Part shown: positions 8,561 to 17,462 of the stretch, piece after piece
Position numbering within the stretch: position 1 is the first letter of the stretch
How the letters are laid out: each line of letters starts with the position of its first letter
Source: Raphanus sativus
Lineage: Eukaryota > Streptophyta > Magnoliopsida > Brassicales > Brassicaceae
DNA: 64,000 nt
Assembly: GCF_000801105.2 (NCBI RefSeq)
Contig: NW_026615345.1
Location: 1 to 64,000, forward strand
Direction: 5' to 3'
Translations under genes and position numbers: made by a program
Notes under the pieces: generated by a model
Database searches by the model: none
Seen by the model: only the letters and a program-made list of their open reading frames with translations
Told to the model about the DNA's origin: nothing

Positions 8561-11500
8561 ATGGATGGTTTCAAGATTGATGGAGGCAAGATTACGGTTC
8601 CAGTTGCTCTCAAGGGTGGTACAAACTACCTGTTGTGGTCAAGACTGGTGAAGACAGCTATTGGGAGGCTAGGGTTGTGGAGTCACATCACGGATGATGG
8701 TCCTACACCTGTGGTCAAGGATGGAGAAGGTCAGGAGGGTGGAAAGGAACTCGCGGTTGCTGATAATAAGAAATGGATTCAAGAAGACCTGATGGTGTTG
8801 TCCGTGTTGCAAGGGTCACTTGAGCTACCTATCTTGGATGCTTACAGCTACTGCGAGACCCCTAAGCACCTGTGGGAGACTCTCCAAAAGACATTTGGAA
8901 ATGTCACTAATCTGAGCCGTGTGTTTGAGCTGAAGAAAGGCATCAACACCCTTGTGCAAGATGGTGAGGAGTTCACCAAGCATCTAGGCAAGTATAGGTC
9001 CATGTGGTCTGAGCTTGAATCGTTGAGGCCTAGCACTAATGACATGAGCGTGCTGATGGAAAGGAAAGAGCAGGATCAAGTGTTTGGTTTGTTGCTTACA
9101 CTTGATCCGGCTTACAAAGATGTGATCAAACACATCTTGAGAGCACCAACATTACCATCAATGGAGGAAGTGTGTGCTCAGCTCCAGAAGGAAGAGGGAT
9201 CTTTGGGTCTCTTTGGTGGCAAAGGAGATATGACCATGGCGCATAAAGCTGAAGAGATGCAAGCTAACAAGGCTGGTTACCAGGAGAAGTCATTTGGAGG
9301 CAATTGTGATCACTGCAAGCGCAAAGGTCACAAGAGGAGTCAGTGTTGGATATTGCACCCTCATCTCAAGCCGGCAAAGTTCAACAAGGAGCGTGAAGGG
9401 AGAGCAAACCTTTCTGCTGAGGCAAGTGAAGCGGGTCCATCTGGTTCTAGCTCCACAAGCAAGGCGGGTGAAAGTGAAGGCAAGGCTCTCTCATCACTCC
9501 ATTCAGCCGGGAAGAGCATGGAGCATGAGATGATAAGAAGATCCGACATTGATGCCCTGATCAAAGCCTTAAAAGAGTCTGGTAACACCCTTGGTTACTC
9601 CTTTACTGCATATAAAACTGCTAGCATTGGTGATAGGGTGCTAGAATTGGTTGACCATTTGCGAACTGAAACTGAATCTGTTAGGAGTATTCATGCATTG
9701 AATGGTGAGATGGGAGCATATAGTACTCATATAGCTCGGAAACCCATCTTGAAACCTTTGATTGTTGATTCTGGTGCATCTCATCATATGATTAGTGATC
9801 ATTCATTGATTAAAGAGATTGAACCTGCTCAAGGACATGTCATGATTGCTAATGGTGATAGGATACCTATTAGAGGTATTGGTAAGTTGAACTTGTTTAA
9901 TAAGGAATCCAAAGCTTTGTTCATGCCTGAGTTCACTTCAAATCTCTTATCTGTCAAAAGGTGCACTAATGATCTTCAATGCAATGTCATCTTTAGTCCT
10001 AATGATGTCAAGTTTCAGGATATTGAGAGCTGTAAGCTCATTGGGCAAGGAACCTCAAGAGGAGATCTCTACTTGTTGCAAGACACTGCCCCTATTTCTT
10101 CTTCTAGTTGTTTATTAAGTTCTGCTTTTAGTAAAGGTGCATTGTGGCATTCTAGGCTAGGACATCCCCATGTTAGAGCCTTGAGCTTAATGTTACCAGG
10201 TGTCATGTTTAAGAATAATGAGTGTGAGTCTTGTATTCTAGGAAAGCATTGTAAGACTGTGTTTCAAACATCTTCTACCATCTATGAAAAATGCTTTGAT
10301 CTTGTTCATTCTGATGTTTGGACTGCTCCTTGCTTGTCTAGGGATAGTTATAAATATTTTGTCTCATTCATTGATGAAAAATCCAAATACACCTGGTTAA
10401 CTCTTATCAAAACCAAAGACATGGTCCTTGATGCATTTAAAAATTTTCAAATGTATGTCTCTAACCAATATAATGCCAAGATCAAGATTTTCAGGTCTGA
10501 TAATGGTGGAGAATACACAAGCAATGCATTCAAGAACCATCTTGCTCAACATGGGATCCTACATCAAACTAGTTGTCCATATACACCCCAACAAAATGGG
10601 GTGGCCGAGAGAAAGAACAGACATCTCATGGAAGTCACTAGATCAATGATGTTTCATACTAGTGTACCTAAGAGATTCTGGAGTGATGCAGTTCTTGCCG
10701 CATGCTACCTGATCAACAGAACACCAACTAGAGTACTAAAGGATCAGTGTCCTTATGAAGTCCTGAACCAATGTAAGCCAGTGATTGAACACTTGAGAGT
10801 ATTTGGCTGTGTATGTTTTGTACTGGTGCCTGAAAACAGGAGGAACAAACTTGAAGCCAAAAGCACAAGAGCTATGTTTGTAGGTTATTCTACAACACAA
10901 AAGGGCTACAAGTGTTTTGATCCGATCACAAGGAGAGTGATGGTGTCTAGGGATGTCAGGTTCCTGGAAGAGAAGTGTTTCTATGATGATAAGAAATGGG
11001 AAGACTTGGAAGACTTGTCTAGACCATCTGATAAGGCTGCAAGCCTTAGATTGATACTAGAAAGGATTGGGATCAACATGTCCCAGGATCCAAGTGGTAC
11101 AAACACCACTGCTGGAAATGAAGCTGAAGATACATCCCACATTGATCATGAGGGGGGAAATGAAGCTGAGGCTGGAGGTCAGGGAGATCAAAGCTCAGCA
11201 AATCCTGATCAAAGTGAGATGCATCAAGGAGGTGAGACTGACCAGGGAGATCAGTATAGAGAAGGTGAAGCTAGTGGAGGTCAAGAACATGAACCGGCAA
11301 GTACTACAAGTACTACACAACAAGAAGCTACCCAACCAGAAGCTGTTACTTCAGTACCATTGAGGAGAAGCACACGGGTGAAGAAGGATGCTTCCAACTG
11401 GGTAAACACGAGAGTGTACTACAATGCCCAGGCTGTGGAGCATCCTTCCCAAGCTGTGTGTTCTTTTGCTGAGTATCCAGAAGAGCATCAGGCCTTTATG

Positions 11501-13072
11501 GTGAGCTTGGATGAGAGTTATGTACCAAGAAGCTATGAAGAAGCTATGTTGATTCAAGAATGGAGAGACTCAGTAAATGATGAAGCCAATGCCATGATCA
11601 AGAATGACACTTGGTATGAAAGCACATTGCCAAAAGGAAAGAGAGCAGTATCTTGTAAGTGGATCTTTACCATCAAGTACCTTCCTAATGGGAAGATAGA
11701 CAGGAGAAAGACAAGACTTGTAGCTAGAGGATTCACTCAGACCTATGGAGAAGACTACATTGATACCTTTGCACCTGTTGCCAAACTTCACACCATTCGG
11801 GTAGTACTATCCTTGGCAGTGAACCAAGAGTGGGATCTTTGGCAAATGGATGTAAAGAATGCCTTCTTACAAGGGGAACTAGAGGATGAAGTCTACATGT
11901 TACCTCCTCCTGGTCTTGAGGGAATGGTGAAGCCAGGCAATGTCTTGAGACTAAAGAAAGCTATCTATGGGTTGAAGCAGTCTCCTAGAGCATGGTACAA
12001 CAAGTTGAGTACCACTCTGAATGGAAGAGGGTTCAGGAAGTGCGAACTAGATCACACTCTGTTCACACTTACTACCAAGTCAGGTATCATCTGTCTATTG
12101 GTCTATGTAGATGACATTATCATTACTGGTTCTGATAAGGCAGGTATACAAGAGACTAAAGACTTTTTAAAGTCTGTATTTGAGATAAAAGATTTAGGAG
12201 AAATGAAGTACTTCCTTGGTATTGAGCTATGTAGAGCTAAGGAAGGATTATTCATTTCCCAAAGAAAATATACACTTGATCTATTGAGAGATGCAGGTGT
12301 ACTTGGAGGCAAAACCGCAAGGATGCCAATGGAGGATGGCTATAAAGTCCCACGTGAGGGGGAGAGTGAAGACAGCAAGCCATTCCATGATCCAAAGCTT
12401 TACAGAAAGCTAGTGGGTAAGCTGATTTACCTCACCATTACTAGACCTGATATTTGTTTTGCTGTGAACCAGGTAAGTCAACATATGCAACTACCTAAGG
12501 AGCATCATTGGAGAATGGTGGAAAGGGTTCTGATGTATCTAAATGGTACATCTGGTCAAGGAGTATGGATGGGGTGCAATGGAAGCACTGAGGTTGTAGG
12601 CTATTGTGATGCGGATTGGGCAGGAGACAGAGTAGATAGAAGATCTACAACTGGTTATTGCACATTCATTGGTGGGAACTTAGTCACATGGAAGAGCAAG
12701 AAGCAGAAGGTGGTCTCATGCTCAAGTGCTGAGGCTGAGTATAGGGCTATGCTGAAGCTCACCAACGAGTTGATTTGGATCAAAGGGATCCTGAAACACT
12801 TGGAGATTGAGCAAGCTACACCAATGACCATGCATTGTGACAATCAAGCAGCAATACACATAGCTACCAACTCAGTGTTCCATGAGAGGACAAAGCACAT
12901 TGAAGTGGATTGCCACAAGGTCAGGCAGATGATAGTTTTGGGAGTGATCTTGCCATGCTACACTAGAAGTGAAGACCAGTTAGCAGACATCTTCACCAAG
13001 GCTGCGAGACAGAAGACAATGGAATCCATCCATATCAGGTTGGGTCTCATTGATCTCTCATCAACCAGCTAG
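8561..13072 (+). CDS. Copia-2 Gag-Pol polyprotein, intact (1503 aa)
   Basis: A single-frame copia polyprotein, which by family knowledge is cut by its own protease into capsid, protease, integrase and reverse transcriptase/RNase H inside a cytoplasmic particle. Visible in order are: gag with UBN2-type core (residues ~70-215); CCHC knuckle CDHCKRKGHKRSQCW (~249); protease IVDSGASHHMIS (~401); GAG-pre-integrase LWHSRLGHPH (~527); integrase HSDVWTAP (~582), RSDNGGEYTS (~645) and NGVAERKN; an acidic linker ending LRRSTRVKK; RT with YVDDIIITGS (~1181); RNase H GYCDADWAGD (~1347) and HCDNQAAIHIA (~1424). The start MDGFKIDGGK is the first ATG after the leader repeats and aligns with the starts of Copia-3 and Copia-4. 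All catalytic motifs I can check are present. Confidence 0.96.
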   Translation: MDGFKIDGGKITVPVALKGGTNYLLWSRLVKTAIGRLGLWSHITDDGPTPVVKDGEGQEGGKELAVADNKKWIQEDLMVLSVLQGSLELPILDAYSYCETPKHLWETLQKTFGNVTNLSRVFELKKGINTLVQDGEEFTKHLGKYRSMWSELESLRPSTNDMSVLMERKEQDQVFGLLLTLDPAYKDVIKHILRAPTLPSMEEVCAQLQKEEGSLGLFGGKGDMTMAHKAEEMQANKAGYQEKSFGGNCDHCKRKGHKRSQCWILHPHLKPAKFNKEREGRANLSAEASEAGPSGSSSTSKAGESEGKALSSLHSAGKSMEHEMIRRSDIDALIKALKESGNTLGYSFTAYKTASIGDRVLELVDHLRTETESVRSIHALNGEMGAYSTHIARKPILKPLIVDSGASHHMISDHSLIKEIEPAQGHVMIANGDRIPIRGIGKLNLFNKESKALFMPEFTSNLLSVKRCTNDLQCNVIFSPNDVKFQDIESCKLIGQGTSRGDLYLLQDTAPISSSSCLLSSAFSKGALWHSRLGHPHVRALSLMLPGVMFKNNECESCILGKHCKTVFQTSSTIYEKCFDLVHSDVWTAPCLSRDSYKYFVSFIDEKSKYTWLTLIKTKDMVLDAFKNFQMYVSNQYNAKIKIFRSDNGGEYTSNAFKNHLAQHGILHQTSCPYTPQQNGVAERKNRHLMEVTRSMMFHTSVPKRFWSDAVLAACYLINRTPTRVLKDQCPYEVLNQCKPVIEHLRVFGCVCFVLVPENRRNKLEAKSTRAMFVGYSTTQKGYKCFDPITRRVMVSRDVRFLEEKCFYDDKKWEDLEDLSRPSDKAASLRLILERIGINMSQDPSGTNTTAGNEAEDTSHIDHEGGNEAEAGGQGDQSSANPDQSEMHQGGETDQGDQYREGEASGGQEHEPASTTSTTQQEATQPEAVTSVPLRRSTRVKKDASNWVNTRVYYNAQAVEHPSQAVCSFAEYPEEHQAFMVSLDESYVPRSYEEAMLIQEWRDSVNDEANAMIKNDTWYESTLPKGKRAVSCKWIFTIKYLPNGKIDRRKTRLVARGFTQTYGEDYIDTFAPVAKLHTIRVVLSLAVNQEWDLWQMDVKNAFLQGELEDEVYMLPPPGLEGMVKPGNVLRLKKAIYGLKQSPRAWYNKLSTTLNGRGFRKCELDHTLFTLTTKSGIICLLVYVDDIIITGSDKAGIQETKDFLKSVFEIKDLGEMKYFLGIELCRAKEGLFISQRKYTLDLLRDAGVLGGKTARMPMEDGYKVPREGESEDSKPFHDPKLYRKLVGKLIYLTITRPDICFAVNQVSQHMQLPKEHHWRMVERVLMYLNGTSGQGVWMGCNGSTEVVGYCDADWAGDRVDRRSTTGYCTFIGGNLVTWKSKKQKVVSCSSAEAEYRAMLKLTNELIWIKGILKHLEIEQATPMTMHCDNQAAIHIATNSVFHERTKHIEVDCHKVRQMIVLGVILPCYTRSEDQLADIFTKAARQKTMESIHIRLGLIDLSSTS

Positions 13073-13214
13073 TCCCCTGATCATGAGATCTTTACTCTTT
13101 TTCCCTCATCAAAGTTTTGTCCCACTGGGTTTTCTTTGATGAGGTTTTTAATGAGGAAGATCTCATGGTCCTTCCAAGCTTAACTTGTTCCACATGGTTA
13201 AGCTTGAGGGGGAG
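13073..13214 (+). other. Copia-2 3' UTR: hairpins I and II, polypurine tract
   Basis: Hairpin I pairs CTCATCAAAG (13105-13114) with CTTTGATGAG (13134-13143) around loop TTTTGTCCCACTGGGTTTT. Hairpin II pairs CAAGCTTAAC (13175-13184) with GTTAAGCTTG (13197-13206) and leads directly into GAGGGGGAG, the plus-strand primer, ending at 13214. Confidence 0.85.
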
Positions 13215-13856
13215 TGTTGAAATGGGTTAAGAAGAAAGTAATGAGGGATACTTATGAGTTTGAGAAAGAGTGAGGAGAAATGAGACTTGTGCATTATTAG
13301 GGATTGTACGGACTAGTACGGATCTGTACGGACTAGTACGGACCATCCCGAGTCAAGACTTCATTTGATCACTCTTGATGCATATTGAGGTTGTGCAAAG
13401 ATAGGGCAGGAAGTGTACGGACATGGTAAATCCGTACAGCTAAGTTACCGAGTGGTTAGTATGAAATGGAGAAGTAACCAAGTAAAGAGAAGTCTTGGAA
13501 TCAAAGAGAGGGTTTGGTATAGGATCAGACCGTTACAAGAGTAAAGGGATGGCGCGCCTTTGTCACAGCTTTGGACAGGCTGTAAAGCAAGGCCAAAGCG
13601 TGTGATGCATATGGTCCGCTCATTCAAATAGAGAGACTCCAACCATGCTGACTTCACATGCTTAGTATAGTAGCTTTTACTTTGCGCAAACCCTTGTATC
13701 CTCTCATATAAATATGTAACCTCATTGCTTAATAAGAATAATCACGATTTGCAACTCTCTCTCTCTAGTTCACAATGTTCTTCATGTTCTTCATACACCT
13801 TTACCCTTAAACTCATCTCGATTCACTTTATCTACTCAATACTACTAAAAATATCA
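13215..13856 (+). repeat. Copia-2 3' LTR
   Basis: 642 bp. One difference from the 5' LTR was noticed (GGATTGTACGG for GGATGGTACGG near 13304). The TATA-like box is near 13707. Confidence 0.93.
13306..13343 (+). promoter_or_regulatory. GTACGGA cluster, Copia-2 3' LTR
   Basis: Four units, the counterpart of 7570-7608. Confidence 0.6.
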
Positions 13857-13861
13857 GATGC

Positions 13862-16469
13862 TTTTATAAATTTTCAAAATTATGTATCTAACCATTACAA
13901 TGCCAAGATAAAAATTTTGAGATCAGATAATGGTGGGGAATACACAAGCACAGCATTTAAACAACACCTATCCAAGCATGGAGTGATCCATCAAACAAGC
14001 TGTCCATACACTCCACAACAAAATGGAGTGGCTGAGAGAAAGAATAGGCACCTTATGGAGGTTGCTAGGAGTATGATGTTCCACATGAATGTGCCAAAGA
14101 GGTTTTGGGGCGATGCAGTGATGACAGCATGCTACCTGATCAACAAGATACCAACCAAAATCTTGCAAGATCAGTCACCACATGAGGTATTAAACAAATA
14201 TCGTCCATCTATAGATCACCTTCGGGTATTTGGGTGTGTGTGCTTTGTTTTGATTCCAGGACAACAAAGAAACAAGCTGGAACCAAAGAGCACCAGAGCC
14301 ATGTTTATAGGCTACTCTCCTCACCAAAAAGGATACAAGTGCTATGTGCCAGATACCAAGAGGGTTCTAGTATCCAGGGATGTGAGATTTGTTGAGTCCA
14401 AAGGCTACTATGCAGAAAAGAGTTGGGATGAAGTAAAAGACTTGTCTCAATCAGCATCAGATAGGGCTGAGAACTTGAGAAGAGTTATGAGGGGCATTGG
14501 CATCAGTATACCAGGAGGGAATACAACAGCTGAGTCAAGCTCTCATCAGGAGGGTTCCACAAGCAATAGAGACCAGGAGGGTCCTAGTAATGAAGCTGCT
14601 GCGGATGCTCCTCTTGATTCTGAGGGGGGGAAGATAACTGAGATACAACCACAAAGCTCAGTTTCTCATGATCAAGCAGAGCAACCAGAAGGATCAGTGG
14701 GTAGCAGAGATCAGACGGATGATGAGGCTACAATACTAGAAGAACCAGCTCAAGCTCAACCACCAAGAAGAAGTGAGAGGATCAGACGTCCTCCAACAGA
14801 TTGGGTGAATACAAGAGTGTATTTCAACTCACAAGCCGTGGCTCATCCCATCCAAGCTACATGCTCTCTAGCTCAGTTTCCTGAGAACCACCAAGTCTTT
14901 ATGGTAAATGTGGATCAAGAATTCATTCCGAGAAGCTATAAAGAAGCCATGGAGATAGATGAATGGAGACAGTCTGTGGAGGATGAGATGGGGGCTATGG
15001 AAAAGAATGGAACCTACTTTGAGAGTGAGCTCCCCAAAGGCAAGAAGGCAGTGACCAGCATGCTTCTGTTCACAATCAAGTATCTAGCTAATGGGAAACC
15101 TGAGAGGAAGAAGACCAGGCTAGTAGCAAGAGGCTACACCCAAGTGTATGGAGAGGATTATCTAGAAACGTTTGCTCCAGTAGCAAAGTTACACACCATA
15201 AGGGTTGTGCTCTCTCTTGCCGTGAATTTGGAATGGGATCTTTGGCAAATGGATGTCAAGAATGCATTCTTACAAGGAGAGCTAGAAGATGAAGTATACA
15301 TGCGCCCACCACCTGGAATGGAAAGCATGGTCAAGCCTGGCAATGTTTTGAGACTGAGGAAAGCAATATATGGTCTGAAGCAATCCCCAAGAGCCTGGTA
15401 TCACAAGCTGAGCTCAACACTGAATGGAAGGGGCTTTGTCAAATCTGAGGCTGATCACACCTTGTTCACCCTGACCAGCAAGCAAGGGATCATTGTTATA
15501 CTCATCTATGTTGATGATATAATCATCACAGGCAGTAACAAAGAAGGGATCAGCTCAACCAAAGCATTTCTTAAAGAAACATTCGACATCAAGGACTTGG
15601 GAGAGCTCAAGTACTTCCTAGGGATTGAGATTTGCAGATCTAAGGAAGGGCTGTTCCTATCACAAAGAAAATACACCTTGGATTTGTTAAAAGAAGCTGG
15701 TGATCTTGACAGTAGAGCTGCTAAAACACCACTAGAAGAAGGATACAAGGTGATGCGTGAGGGGGAGATAGAAGATAAGCCATATGGAGATGTAAGGCAC
15801 TATAGGAAAATGGTGGGAAAGCTCATCTATCTAACCATTACAAGACCGGATGTATGCTTTGATGTGAACCAAGTCAGTCAGCACATGCAAGCGCCAAAGA
15901 TGCACCATTGGAACATGGTGGAAAGGATTCTGAGATACCTAAGAGAGGCACCAGGACAAGGAGTATGGCTAGGGTGCAACAAGAGCACTGAGATAGTGGG
16001 GTATTGTGATGCAGATTGGGCTGGAGACAGAGTGGACAGGAGGTCTACTACTGGATATTGTACCTTCATAGGAGGCAACTTAGTCACTTGGAAGAGCAAG
16101 AAGCAGAAGATAGTCTCATGCTCTAGTGCAGAAGCTGAGTATAGAGCAATGAGGAAACTCACCAGTGAGCTAATCTGGATGAAGAATCTGCTAAGGGATT
16201 TGGGAATTGAAAGCAAAGATCCCATCACAATGCATTGTGATAACCAGGCAGCCATCCATATAGCCTCCAACAATGTGTTCCATGAAAGAACCAAACACAT
16301 TGAAGTTGATTGCCATAAAGTCAGACAAGCAGTGGAGCAACGCATCATACTGCCATGTTACACCAGAAGTGAAGAGCAACTGGCAGACATCTTCACCAAA
16401 GCAGCAAGCCGAAAGGTCTGTGAGTTCATCCATTCAAAGCTTGTACTCATAGACATATCATCTCACTGA
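13862..16469 (+). pseudogene. Copia-H polyprotein, fragment 3 (integrase core, RT, RNase H)
   Basis: Resumes in frame with fragment 2 right after the GATGC duplication (FINFQNYVSNH). It carries the integrase RSDNGGEYTS and PQQNGVAERKN motifs, an acidic low-complexity linker, RT with YVDDIIITGS, and RNase H with GYCDADWAGD and HCDNQAAIHIA, and stops at 16467-16469. An apparent longer frame starting at 13725 reads through the Copia-2 LTR and is an artefact. Oddities include SMLLFTIKY where relatives have SRWIFTIKY, and CFDVNQVSQ for CFAVNQVSQ. No stop or frameshift is seen here, so decay is uneven along the element. Confidence 0.85.
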
Positions 16470-16612
16470 TTCTCCCCTTCATGAAGTGTTCTACTCTTTT
16501 CCCTTGGCGTGGTTTTTGTCCCATGTGGTTTTACCTAGCCAAGGTTTTAATGAGGGAATGCTTCATGACTTCCAAGCTTGACTTGTTTCACATGGTCAAG
16601 CTTGAGGGGGAG
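16470..16612 (+). other. Copia-H 3' UTR: hairpins and polypurine tract
   Basis: Hairpin I has CCTTGGC (16502-16508) pairing with GCCAAGG (16538-16544) around GTCCCATGTGG. Hairpin II pairs CAAGCTTGAC (16573-16582) with GTCAAGCTTG (16595-16604). The polypurine tract is 16604-16612. Confidence 0.8.
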
Positions 16613-17127
16613 TGTTGAGATGAAGCATAGTGACATAAGAGTAATCAGAGGAGAAGAAGAGATTCAAATGATACAAGGAAATGGTGTTCCCTTGAAACAC
16701 AAGTATGGCCGTACAACTTGGGAGACAAGGAAACACTACAACTTGTAAACAAGCCTTGAACAGCAAGGAGATCCTTCCTAAGTCGCCTCTGATGTGTTTG
16801 AAAGAAGAGAGAGACGTTGGAGTGTGAAGACAAGAAGGAGGATGTCGGCAAGAGTTTAATATTGTATTACTCTTGCCTTGGAGCCGTTCATGAGAGGTCG
16901 CTATCCAAGACCAGGCGACCAGACCACTTGCTCATTTGTTTATGCTTTTCTCCTTTGTTCTCTTATGCTGCTTATGTCGATATAACTACATTGTATGTGA
17001 ACCATTTCAAGTTAAGTGAATGAAACATGAAACCACTTCACTAAACTCTCTCTCTCGGATTCTCTCAATCTCACTCTCTTAGTTACTAATTCTCATCACT
17101 CTTCACACTTAATCTTTAATTCTCACA
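16613..17127 (+). repeat. Copia-H 3' LTR
   Basis: 515 bp, from TGTTGAGATGAAGCA to TTCTCACA. It is related to but clearly diverged from the Copia-3 LTR. The end at 17127 is inferred because the following GACATAAGCTTG matches the inside of the Copia-3 3' LTR (from 22378). Confidence 0.7.
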
Positions 17128-17293
17128 GACATAAGCTTGTAATGTGCCTATATATGGGATTGTTCCCATAAACAGATTAATCAAGGAAAGAGTTTCATAT
17201 TCTCTTTGTCTCTCACTCTCTCGCCAACTCTCTTACTTGTCACAATGCTACAACTTTTCTCTCTTTGATTCTCTAATACTATCAATTCTCACA
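17128..17293 (+). repeat. Copia-3 5' LTR, 3' remnant
   Basis: Aligns with 22378-22545 of the 3' LTR. Both contain GCCTATATATGGGA, a TATA-like site, then TTCCCATAAACAGATTAATC, and end TCTCACA. Confidence 0.75.
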
Positions 17294-17462
17294 TGGTATC
17301 AGAGCTTTAAGCTCCTGAAACCTATTTCTTCCGCAAACACTTTGATTTTTCATTTCTATTTTGGGTAAAGTTCATCTTGTTCTTGAGGTGTTCTTCCTTT
17401 TCTGTTCCAGAATTTGCCAAAAATAGCAAAGTTCTTCTTTTACTCAAAACTTCTTGTTCTTG
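17294..17462 (+). other. Copia-3 primer site and leader
   Basis: Primer site TGGTATCAGAGC at 17294-17305, then about 155 nt of T-rich leader. It lacks the 40-bp repeats of Copia-2. Confidence 0.8.

Larger units (their letters stand above)
7479..13856 (+). mobile_element. Copia-2: complete Ty1/copia retrotransposon
   Basis: LTRs of 642 bp each (7479-8120, 13215-13856) differ at about one position by eye. The primer site is at 8121, there is one uninterrupted polyprotein gene (8561-13072), the hairpin module, and a polypurine tract at 13206-13214. The TSD GATGC lies at 7474-7478 and 13857-13861. It is nested in the integrase region of Copia-H. Everything needed for autonomous transposition appears present, so this is a candidate active element. 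Confidence 0.95.
1863..17127 (+). mobile_element. Copia-H: Ty1/copia element split by three insertions
   Basis: The remains lie at 1863-2109, 6270-7478 and 13857-17127. Joining them across the two verified target duplications (GCTAC at 2105-2109 and 6270-6274; GATGC at 7474-7478 and 13857-13861) gives a continuous copia reading frame from mid-gag to RNase H. It is followed by a 3' UTR, a polypurine tract and a 3' LTR (16613-17127). The 5' LTR and first ~120 codons must lie beyond Gypsy-A, outside the window. Copia-H itself appears to have inserted into the 5' LTR of Copia-3, because the LTR sequence resumes at 17128 with GACATAAGC. Confidence 0.8.

Noticed and set aside
13725..13860. Start of a 914-codon gene inside the Copia-2 LTR
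   Set aside because: The frame crosses the LTR/Copia-H junction by chance. The GATGC duplication and homology show the coding part begins at 13862 as a continuation of 7478.
16613..17293. One 681-bp LTR shared by Copia-H and Copia-3
   Set aside because: It is about 130 bp too long for either family, and an LTR end (TTCTCACA) occurs inside at 17127 followed by sequence matching mid-LTR of Copia-3. An insertion of Copia-H into that LTR explains it better, though the left TSD is not visible.
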